Assembly: GCA_003599735.1 (NCBI GenBank)
Contig: QZJI01000004.1
Coordinates: forward strand, 1-45,130
Source of the DNA: Dehalococcoidia bacterium
GTDB lineage: Bacteria; Chloroflexota; Dehalococcoidia; UBA2979
Reading direction: 5' to 3'
Length of the DNA: 45,130 nucleotides
The position numbers and the translations under genes are program-made. The notes beneath the pieces are model-generated. The model had not been told where the DNA came from and made no database searches. It saw only the letters and a program-made list of their open reading frames with translations. Each line of letters opens with the position of its first letter. The stretch's first letter is position 1. Below, in pieces: positions 39,267 through 45,130 of this stretch.

Positions 39267-40087
39267 CGCGTGCCCTCTCCGTGCGAAGCGGTCTGCTGCC
39301 CGCGTACCGCCGCCACCAGCGCTGGCAGCGCCTCACCCGATGCGGCCCGGACGACGATGTCAGCGAGCGGTGTCAGCGGCGTCTCTTCCGGGTTCACCTC
39401 GATCAGCGGGACGCCTCGGCGGGCGGCTTCGATCGGATAGGCGGCCGCGGGGTAGACGACGGCGGAGGTGCCCACGGTCATGAAGCAATCCGCCTGGGCA
39501 GTCTCCGCCTCACAGCGCGCGAGCGCGAGCGGCGGGATCGGCTCGCCGAACATCACGGTGTCGCCCTTCACGACGCCGGAGCAGCCGGGAGCAGCACAGC
39601 GGGGCGGTAAGTCGGCCTCATCCACCGGGAACTCTTCGCGGGGCCAGCGCATGCCACAGCGGACGCAGCGCATCCAGAGCCGGTTGCCGTGGATCTCGGT
39701 CAGCGAGCGTTGCCCGGCACGTCGGTGGAGGTCATCGATGTTCTGCGAGATGACGTGGGCCACCCGGCCCATGTCCTCGAGCTCGGCCAGCGCCAGGTGT
39801 CCGGCATTCGGCTGTGCGCCTTCGATCGAGGCCCCGAAGGCGTTTCCGGCGCGCGCGTCCGCCAGGCGGCGTTCCCACCAGCGTTTCGGGTCGGCGGCGA
39901 AGGTCTCGTACTGGTTGAGAGGCGGCTCGCCCTGCGTGGTCCAGAGGCCTCCCTCGCCGCGGAAGGTGGGGATGCCGGACTCCTTCGACATGCCAGCGCC
40001 GGCGAGGACGACGGTATGGCGGCTGCGGAGCAGTACCTCCGCCGCGCGTCTGATCGCCGTCTGTGTCGCCTCGTCCAGCACGGGCAT
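39263..40087 (-). CDS. Sir2-family NAD-dependent protein deacylase
   Basis: Sirtuin of 274 residues that removes acyl groups from lysines using NAD+. NAD-binding GAGMSKESGIPTFRG (residues 30-44), QNIDDLHRRAG (115-125), catalytic His133 in EIHGNRLWMRC, and the zinc ribbon C141/C144/C164/C169 are all present; VGTSAVVYPAA and IEVNPEETP follow. ATG 40087 is chosen because conserved sequence starts there. It is coupled to the Asp-box propeller gene. Confidence 0.93.
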   Translation of the reverse strand: MPVLDEATQTAIRRAAEVLLRSRHTVVLAGAGMSKESGIPTFRGEGGLWTTQGEPPLNQYETFAADPKRWWERRLADARAGNAFGASIEGAQPNAGHLALAELEDMGRVAHVISQNIDDLHRRAGQRSLTEIHGNRLWMRCVRCGMRWPREEFPVDEADLPPRCAAPGCSGVVKGDTVMFGEPIPPLALARCEAETAQADCFMTVGTSAVVYPAAAYPIEAARRGVPLIEVNPEETPLTPLADIVVRAASGEALPALVAAVRGQQTASHGEGTR

Positions 40088-40140
40088 GATCCTACCGGGC
40101 GTGACGCCTGCGGTCAGGGCGTCTTCAGGAGGGGAGGCAG

Positions 40141-40146
40141 TATCCT
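40141..40146 (+). promoter_or_regulatory. -10-like TATCCT at leaderless distance from tlpA
   Basis: TATCCT (four of six to TATAAT) ends six bases before the GTG start at 40153, which has no usable ribosome site because GGAGG abuts the start codon. This suggests a leaderless transcript. No -35 is clear. Confidence 0.35.
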
Positions 40147-40152
40147 CGGAGG

Positions 40153-40764
40153 GTGGCATCCATCTCATCTGTCCTGGGTCTGTCGTCTCTGTCCCCCGAG
40201 CGTCGGGATTGGCTGCGTCGCGGTGTGGCGACGTTGATCCTCCTGGGTGCGGTCGTCGCGTTCGTTTCGGAAGAACGTGCGGCTGGCGGCGACGCGGATG
40301 TTCAACGTCTCGGCGTGCTGGACGGAGTTACGAGCCCTGGGGTGGGGCAGGCGGCGCCCAATTTCGTGCTGGAAGAGCACGGCACCGGACGGCTGGTGCG
40401 ACTGTCCGACTACCGAGGGAGGACGGTCGTGCTCAACTTCTGGGCGACCTGGTGCCCTCCCTGCGTTGCGGAGATGCCGGAGTTGCAGTCGCTCCAAGCG
40501 AAGCACGAGGCCAGCGGTGACCTGGTCGTCATCGCCGTGGATGTCGAAGAACCACCGGCCGCGGTCGAGGAGTTCAAGCAGCAACTCGCCCTCACCATGA
40601 CCATCCTCGGTGACCGGACGGGCGACGTGCGGAGGTACTACGGACTGCCGGGCCTGCCCGGGACCTTCTTTATCGACCGCGACGGGGTGATCCGCGCGAA
40701 GGCGCTTGGACCGATCATGGGGAAGCCGCTGGCGGACGGCCTGGCCTCCGTGGGAGGGGGCTAG
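40153..40764 (+). CDS. TlpA-like membrane-anchored thioredoxin
   Basis: A 203-residue thiol-disulfide protein with an N-terminal membrane anchor (about 24-40) and an outward-facing AhpC/TlpA-type thioredoxin domain. The active site is FWATWCPPC (C101, C104); AAPNFVL and LPGLPGTFFIDRDG are typical TlpA/ResA motifs, the latter with the cis-Pro. It likely reduces disulfides outside the membrane, for instance in cytochrome c or copper-site maturation. The DUF6941 gene follows two bases after its stop. Confidence 0.88.
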   Translation: MASISSVLGLSSLSPERRDWLRRGVATLILLGAVVAFVSEERAAGGDADVQRLGVLDGVTSPGVGQAAPNFVLEEHGTGRLVRLSDYRGRTVVLNFWATWCPPCVAEMPELQSLQAKHEASGDLVVIAVDVEEPPAAVEEFKQQLALTMTILGDRTGDVRRYYGLPGLPGTFFIDRDGVIRAKALGPIMGKPLADGLASVGGG

Positions 40765-40766
40765 CG

Positions 40767-41159
40767 ATGGACCTCGGCTTCGCCTTCCTGTGTGACGCCG
40801 CGCAGGACTCCGGCGGCAAACTGCACGCGCTGGGGATCGGCGTGGACGTGCTCCACGCCGCCTCGCTGCCTGCCGTCCATCCCCACCTTTCGCTGGTCGT
40901 GCGTTTCGCCTACGGGCGGGAGGACGAGGGCGACCACAGTTTCTCGATCGCCGTGTTAGACGCGGACGGGAAGAATGTGGTGGCGCCGGTCGGCGGGCAG
41001 ATGACGTTGCGGCTGAACGGCGAGAGCACGGCCGGGGGGGCCAACCTGGTGGTGGACCTGCAGAACGCCCAGTTCACTACCTATGGCCCGCACGAGGTCT
41101 CCGTCAGCGTGGACGGCCGCTCGTTCGCGACGCTGCCGCTGGCCGTCCAGCGGCTGTGA
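40767..41159 (+). CDS. DUF6941-like protein
   Basis: A 130-residue small beta-rich protein. FAFLCDAAQDSGGKLHALGIGVDVL at the start, a hydrophobic strand LSLVVRFAYG, and an Ig-like end (YGPHEVSVSVDGRSFATLPLAV) match what I recall of DUF6941 proteins, which have no known function. ATG 40767 lies two bases after the TlpA-like stop, and the TGA stop overlaps the next gene's GTG. Confidence 0.62.
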   Translation: MDLGFAFLCDAAQDSGGKLHALGIGVDVLHAASLPAVHPHLSLVVRFAYGREDEGDHSFSIAVLDADGKNVVAPVGGQMTLRLNGESTAGGANLVVDLQNAQFTTYGPHEVSVSVDGRSFATLPLAVQRL

Positions 41160-41719
41160 GCGCGCGCAGCGCCGAGGTGGTCGCGGAGACGCTGCACACC
41201 GCACGTCTCGACCTCGTCCCATACGACCTCGACTTCTGCCGCGCGATCGTGGCGGGTGACCGTGCCGTCGCGGCCGAGTGGATGGGCGCCGACCTGGGGA
41301 CGTGGCCGGGTGGCAGCGAGCTCGAGTTCGGCTTCCCCAGCAACCTCCGGGCGCTCCGCGAGGATCCGAGCGCGCTCGGCTGGTATGGACGGGCGCTGGT
41401 GGTGCGGATACATGGGGCGGTCGCGGGGAGCGTGAACCTGAAGGGCCGTCCACGCGGAGGGCGCGTCGAGATCGGGTGGGAGCTCGACCGGTTCTATCGC
41501 GGCCAGGGGTATGCACAGGAAGGGGCGCGAGCTGTCCTCGCGTATGCCTTCGGCCATGCCGAAGTGCGGGAAGCGGTCGCGGAGATCGATCCCACGAATG
41601 CGCCCTCGATTGCGGTGGCGGAGGCGGTCAGGATGCGGCGCACGACCGAGGCGAGTACGCAGCACGCGGGCGCCGTCCTCTGGGCGATCATGCGCGCTGA
41701 GTTCGAGGCTGCCGGCTGA
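41156..41719 (+). CDS. GNAT N-acetyltransferase (RimJ/RimL-type)
   Basis: A 187-residue GNAT-fold acetyltransferase that would transfer acetyl from acetyl-CoA to an amine. The acetyl-CoA loop is in DRFYRGQGYAQEGARAVL (the R/Q-x-x-G-x-G/A type), preceded by VEIGWEL and followed by the NAPSIAVAEAVRMRR helix typical of RimJ/RimL relatives. The GTG start overlaps the upstream stop (GTGA). It converges on the HAD gene with a seven-base gap. Acceptor unknown. Confidence 0.87.
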   Translation: MSARSAEVVAETLHTARLDLVPYDLDFCRAIVAGDRAVAAEWMGADLGTWPGGSELEFGFPSNLRALREDPSALGWYGRALVVRIHGAVAGSVNLKGRPRGGRVEIGWELDRFYRGQGYAQEGARAVLAYAFGHAEVREAVAEIDPTNAPSIAVAEAVRMRRTTEASTQHAGAVLWAIMRAEFEAAG

Positions 41720-41726
41720 CCCTCGC

Positions 41727-42371
41727 TCACCGTAGTACGTCGTGCCGCCGGAGTGCCGCCCGCAACTGCGCGGCGGGGTCCCCCGTTGGGTCGATCCACT
41801 CCGCCCGCCAGCCGAGGCCGCGCGCCGCCTCGACGTTTTCCGGCAGGTCGTCGAAGAACAGCAGGCGCGCAGCCGGGATGCCGCTCACTTCCTCGAACGC
41901 ACGATAGATCGCGGCGTCGGGCTTCAGGACGCCGGCCAGGTGGCTCGCGACCGCGTGGCGCAATCGCGCGACGGTGGGGTAGCGGGAGTCCGGGCCGCGC
42001 AGGTCGGCCCAGTGGGGTTCGCTAGTGTTGGAGAGTGCGCCGGTAAGGACGCCAGAAGCCTCGATCGCCTCGACCACGGTGCCGACGCCGGGGTATTCCG
42101 CCCAGTGCCACGCGAGGTGGATGCGCCGTACGTCGTCCGGCGTGTAGACGCTGTCTGAGACCTCCGCGACGCCGGCGTAGTACTCGGCTGGCGCGATGCG
42201 CCCGATGGAGAGGGCGTCGAGCAGCGGGGCACGCCGTGCGAGGAACGCCGCGTCCCCAGCAATGGAGTGAGGTGGGAGGCCGGCGCGGGCGTGCGCCTCG
42301 CCCCATGAACGGGCGATCTGCACGAGGACGCCGCCGAGGTCGAACACGATCAGGTTGACCGGCTCGCTCAC
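41727..42371 (-). CDS. HAD-family hydrolase
   Basis: A 214-residue HAD phosphatase-like protein. Motif I reads IVFDLGGVLV, which keeps the nucleophile Asp but has Gly where many HADs have the second Asp, as in the YihX/epoxide-hydrolase-N branch. Motif II is in GALSNTSE, motif III lysine in GVLKPDAAIYRAF and motif IV in LLFFDDLPENVEAA. It may act on sugar phosphates or similar. The start is GTG 42371. Confidence 0.87.
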   Translation of the reverse strand: MSEPVNLIVFDLGGVLVQIARSWGEAHARAGLPPHSIAGDAAFLARRAPLLDALSIGRIAPAEYYAGVAEVSDSVYTPDDVRRIHLAWHWAEYPGVGTVVEAIEASGVLTGALSNTSEPHWADLRGPDSRYPTVARLRHAVASHLAGVLKPDAAIYRAFEEVSGIPAARLLFFDDLPENVEAARGLGWRAEWIDPTGDPAAQLRAALRRHDVLR

Positions 42372-42420
42372 AGGCGGACTTTCTCAGTGGTGTCGGGAGC
42401 GCCATAGCAGGCCCACCACA

Positions 42421-42462
42421 TGTGGATTATGACTGCCATCTCCGGGCCTCCCGCGTGGATAA
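42421..42462. promoter_or_regulatory. Two DnaA-box-like sites upstream of the HACL/OXC gene
   Basis: TGTGGATTA (42421-42429) and CGTGGATAA (42454-42462) each match TTATCCACA on the complementary strand with one mismatch. They lie in the roughly 200-base region upstream of the thiamine-diphosphate enzyme. Confidence 0.25.
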
Positions 42463-42573
42463 CTGCGTCCCGTCCGTCCGCCGGGGGATGTACCATGCCG
42501 CACCGGGCAAGCCAAACGGTGGGCCGCGTGGACCACGGGCATCCCGCGCATATTCCTGGGACGGGGAGCAGAT

Positions 42574-44238
42574 ATGGCACAGATCGACGGCGCCACGATC
42601 ATCGCTCGGTCGCTGAAGACGCAGGGCGTCGACGCGATGTTCGGCGTGGTGGGCATCCCGGTGACCACCATCGCCATGGCGGCGCAGCGCGCCGGCATCA
42701 ACTACGTGGGGATGCGGCATGAGATGCCGGCGACATACGCGGCGCAGGCCGTGTCTTACCTCGGCGGGCGGATCGGCGCGGCGCTGGCGGTCTCCGGGCC
42801 GGGCGTGCTGAACGCGGTGGCCGCGTTCGCCAACGCCTGGTCGAACCGCTGGCCGGTGATCCTCCTCGGCGGCTCGTACGAGCGCACGGGGCACATGATG
42901 GGCTTCTTCCAGGAGGCCGACCAGCTCACCGCGCTCCGCCCGTATGCGAAGTTCGCGGAGCGGGTGGAGACGATCGAGCGCATCCCGATCTACGTCGCCG
43001 AGGCGGTGAAGAAGGCGATCCACGGCGTGCCCGGCCCGGTCTACCTCGATCTGCCGGGCGACGTCATCGCCGGCAGCGTGGATGAGGACACGGTGCAGTG
43101 GATGCCGCGCATCCCGGACCCGCGCCGGACGATGTCCGACCCGGCGGACGTGGAGGCCGCGATCGCCGCGCTGAAGACGGCGGAGCAGCCGCTGATCATT
43201 ATCGGCAAGGGCGTCGCCGCCTCGCGCGGCGAGCAGGAGATGAAGGCCTTTGTCGAGAAGACCGGCATCCCGTACCTCGCGATGCCGATGGCGAAGGGGA
43301 TCCTGCCCGACGACCACGACCAGGCGGCGGCCGCGGCGCGGTCGTTCGTGCTGCAGAACGCCGACCTCGTCTTCCTGGTGGGGGCACGGCTGAACTGGAT
43401 GCTTCACTTCGGCCTGCCGCCGCGCTTCCGCAAGGATGTGCGCGTGGTGCAGTTGGACTTCAACCCCGAGGAAGTCGGCGTGAATGTCCCGACCGAGGTG
43501 ATGATGATCGGTGACGCGAAGAAGACGCTCGGGCAGCTGCTCGACGTCCTCGACCGCGACCACTGGCAGTTCCCGCAGGACAGCGAGTGGTTGCAGTCTG
43601 TCCGCTCCGAGGCGCGTTCGAACGCCGAGCTCGTCGAGGGGATGAAACAGGAGGAGACCGACCCGATTGGCTACTACCGCGCGCTCCACGCGATCAACCA
43701 GAATCTCCCGCCGGACGCGATCTTCGTCGCGGAGGGTGCGAGCACGATGGACATCAGCCGGACGGTGATCGACCAAATCGTCCCGCGTTCCCGGCTGGAC
43801 GCGGGTTCGTTCGGGTCGATGGGCCTCGGCCACGGGTTCGCGATCGGCGCGGCCACGCAGTTTCCCGGCAAGCGGGTCGTCTGCCTTCAGGGCGACGCCG
43901 CGTTCGGCTTCGCGGGCACCGAGTGTGAGGTGGCGGTCCGCTACAACCTGCCGATCACCTGGATCGTGTTCAACAACGGCGGCATCGGCGGGCACAAGCC
44001 GGAGCTGTTCGACCGTCCGAACAAGCCGGTGGGCGGGATGAGCCTCGGCGCGCGCTACGACATCATGATGCAGGGCCTCGGTGGCACCGGGTACAACGCG
44101 AAGTCGTACGATGACCTGCAGGGCGCGTTGAAGCAGGCGCTGGCGTTGCCGGGGCCGTCGCTGATCAATGTGCCGCTGGACCCGGACGCGAAGAAGAAGC
44201 CGCAGAAGTTCGGCTGGTTGACGTCGACGCGCACGTAG
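42574..44238 (+). CDS. 2-Hydroxyacyl-CoA lyase / oxalyl-CoA decarboxylase family enzyme
   Basis: Thiamine-diphosphate enzyme of 554 residues. The N-terminal activating Glu is in MRHEMPATYAAQ (E50); the TPP/Mg site runs from GDAAFGFAG near residue 440 to VFNNGG; the region GGSYERTGHMMGFFQEADQ and the end QKFGWLTS closely resemble human HACL1. This family either cleaves 2-hydroxyacyl-CoA to formyl-CoA and an aldehyde or decarboxylates oxalyl-CoA. HACL1-like features favour the lyase, but both remain possible. ATG 42574 has GGGGAG upstream. It is followed by a terminator and an acyl-CoA dehydrogenase gene. Confidence 0.88.
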   Translation: MAQIDGATIIARSLKTQGVDAMFGVVGIPVTTIAMAAQRAGINYVGMRHEMPATYAAQAVSYLGGRIGAALAVSGPGVLNAVAAFANAWSNRWPVILLGGSYERTGHMMGFFQEADQLTALRPYAKFAERVETIERIPIYVAEAVKKAIHGVPGPVYLDLPGDVIAGSVDEDTVQWMPRIPDPRRTMSDPADVEAAIAALKTAEQPLIIIGKGVAASRGEQEMKAFVEKTGIPYLAMPMAKGILPDDHDQAAAAARSFVLQNADLVFLVGARLNWMLHFGLPPRFRKDVRVVQLDFNPEEVGVNVPTEVMMIGDAKKTLGQLLDVLDRDHWQFPQDSEWLQSVRSEARSNAELVEGMKQEETDPIGYYRALHAINQNLPPDAIFVAEGASTMDISRTVIDQIVPRSRLDAGSFGSMGLGHGFAIGAATQFPGKRVVCLQGDAAFGFAGTECEVAVRYNLPITWIVFNNGGIGGHKPELFDRPNKPVGGMSLGARYDIMMQGLGGTGYNAKSYDDLQGALKQALALPGPSLINVPLDPDAKKKPQKFGWLTSTRT

Positions 44239-44262
44239 CCGTCGCTTCTCGCGAGCAGAAGT

Positions 44263-44290
44263 CGAGGGCGTCCCACCCGGGGCGCCCTCG
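44263..44290 (+). terminator. Intrinsic terminator after the HACL/OXC gene
   Basis: CGAGGGCG (44263-44270) pairs with CGCCCTCG (44283-44290) and continues inward (UCCC/GGGG) to a four-base loop; a short T-containing stretch TTGTAT follows. Confidence 0.7.
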
Positions 44291-44361
44291 TTGTATGAGG
44301 GGTGTCCGACAGGCGATAACGGTGGGCATAGCCAGTGATGTCCCGCACGCCCTCTGCCCGC

Positions 44362-44370
44362 TGCTAGAAT
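44362..44370 (+). promoter_or_regulatory. Extended -10 promoter for the acyl-CoA dehydrogenase
   Basis: TGCTAGAAT combines an extended TG with TAGAAT (five of six to the consensus). No strong -35 is present, as usual for extended -10 promoters. The ATG follows 85 bases downstream. Confidence 0.5.
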
Positions 44371-44455
44371 CCGGCGCGTACAGCCGGTATCTGTCGGCTG
44401 GGGCACGAGGACGCCGAGGGTGCCTCGATGCCAGCTGCTTCGAGGAGGGCATGCG

Positions 44456-45130
44456 ATGGACTGGGACGACAGCGCGCCAGAGGCGGAGTTCCGTGCGCAG
44501 GTGCGGGCGTTCATCAAGGAGCATGGATCGAAGCAGCGCCTCGGCGGTGATGGCGATGGCGAAGAGATGATTGGGAGCAACGCGCGGGACGTGCGCGAGC
44601 GGACGAAGCCGTGGCGCGACGCCCTCGTGGCCAACGGGTGGATCGCGCCGGCCTGGCCGAAGTCATACGGCGGGGCGGGGTTGTCGCCCAAGGAGCAGTT
44701 CATCCTGAACGAGGAGCTGGCGGAGAACGGCCTCTCCAACGTCGGTGGGTTCGGCGTGATGATGCTGGGGCCGACGCTGATGATCCACGGCGACGACGAG
44801 CAGAAGGCGGAGCACCTCGGCAAGATCCTGCGCGGCGAGGTCGTGTGGGCGCAGGGGTGGTCCGAACCGAGCGCGGGGTCGGACCTGGCATCGTTGCAGA
44901 CTCGCGCGGTGCGCGACGGCGACGAATATGTGGTGAACGGACAGAAGATCTGGACGAGCGGGGCGCAGCACGCCGACTGGATCTACATGCTCGCCCGCAC
45001 CGACGCCGACGCCCCGAAGCACCGAGGCATTTCGCTGCTGATGTTCTCGATGAGCACGCCGGGCGTGGAGGTGCGGCCGCTGATCAACATGGCGAACCAG
45101 CACGGCTTCAACGAGGTGTTCTTCGAGGAC
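44456..45130 (+). CDS. Acyl-CoA dehydrogenase, partial (runs off the right edge)
   Basis: The first 225 residues of an acyl-CoA dehydrogenase. It starts MDWDDSAPEAEFRAQVRAF; WIAPAWPKSYGGAGLSPKEQ, SEPSAGSDLASLQTRA (FAD/substrate contact region) and VNGQKIWTSGAQHADWIYML are standard motifs. The FAD-linked enzyme oxidises acyl-CoA to the 2,3-enoyl form. The catalytic base is beyond the window. GAGGAGG lies about seven bases before ATG 44456. Confidence 0.93.
   Translation, partial: MDWDDSAPEAEFRAQVRAFIKEHGSKQRLGGDGDGEEMIGSNARDVRERTKPWRDALVANGWIAPAWPKSYGGAGLSPKEQFILNEELAENGLSNVGGFGVMMLGPTLMIHGDDEQKAEHLGKILRGEVVWAQGWSEPSAGSDLASLQTRAVRDGDEYVVNGQKIWTSGAQHADWIYMLARTDADAPKHRGISLLMFSMSTPGVEVRPLINMANQHGFNEVFFED

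Noticed and set aside
42574-44238. Acetolactate synthase
   Set aside because: The FFQEADQ region and the C-terminal QKFGWLTS resemble HACL1/OXC rather than acetolactate synthase.
42427-44823. A roughly 800-codon open frame on the minus strand across the HACL/OXC gene
   Set aside because: It is the antisense shadow of a well-supported thiamine-diphosphate enzyme in GC-rich DNA; its translation is Arg/His-rich with no family motifs.
1-45130. tRNA, rRNA, CRISPR arrays, insertion sequences
   Set aside because: I scanned the intergenic gaps and saw no T-loop-like motifs with cloverleaf potential, no regularly spaced repeats and no transposase motifs.

Overview
The window is a very GC-rich bacterial chromosome segment, densely packed with short intergenic gaps and many 4-base ATGA/GTGA start/stop overlaps. 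The gene mix (ThyX thymidylate synthase, DUF2203, a DUF6941-like protein, SirB1, UPF0047, a PAC2-family protein, many CaiB/BaiF CoA-transferases, a complex I-like NuoG/NuoI pair, a CIRCE heat-shock operator) fits an uncultured Chloroflexota, perhaps Dehalococcoidia. That placement is inferred from gene content and cannot be proved from this sequence. I saw no rRNA, tRNA, CRISPR array, transposase or prophage.

Layout. 1-1745: the end of a probable acyl-CoA synthetase, an IscS/NifS cysteine desulfurase and a tiny HTH protein closed by a strong terminator. 1829-5849: an LppX-like lipoprotein, an MBL-fold hydrolase, and an overlapping DUF429-hydroxyacid dehydrogenase-pyrE operon. 5937-8949: a rhodanese, a degenerate hybrid histidine kinase, a LON-domain protein and small ORFs behind a TAGAAT promoter. 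9003-12167: a nuoI-nuoG pair. 12339-13848: a perfect CIRCE operator followed by an unknown 150-residue protein and a PAC2-family protein. 13906-21477: a long minus-strand run (146-residue membrane protein, DUF2203, cupredoxin, PlsY-like, SirB1, UPF0047, GDPD, MidA-like methyltransferase, IscU, MobA-like transferase, thioredoxin reductase). 21640-25853: aquaporin, dUTPase and hydrolase, a four-cluster ferredoxin, a pseudo-receiver and endonuclease IV. 26347-31787: two overlapping CaiB/BaiF CoA-transferases, an MFS exporter and a class I CoA-transferase. 31800-37253: ThyX, small unknown proteins, a zinc-ribbon protein, FabF and a third CaiB. 37285-42371: an alpha/beta hydrolase, a Sir2/Asp-box propeller operon, TlpA-DUF6941-GNAT, and a HAD phosphatase. 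42574-end: a 2-hydroxyacyl-CoA lyase/oxalyl-CoA decarboxylase family enzyme and the start of an acyl-CoA dehydrogenase.

Themes. Three CaiB/BaiF enzymes, a class I CoA-transferase, the HACL/OXC enzyme, the acyl-CoA dehydrogenase and the leading acyl-CoA synthetase fragment point to CoA-activated breakdown of carboxylic or 2-hydroxy acids. IscS, IscU, NuoG/NuoI and the polyferredoxin form an iron-sulfur and electron-transfer theme. The observations most worth following are the CIRCE-controlled operon of an unknown protein plus a PAC2 protein, the NuoG with a doubled His/Cys iron-sulfur motif, the sensor kinase that lacks both an ATPase domain and a phosphorylatable receiver aspartate, and the PlsY-like protein with altered signature residues.
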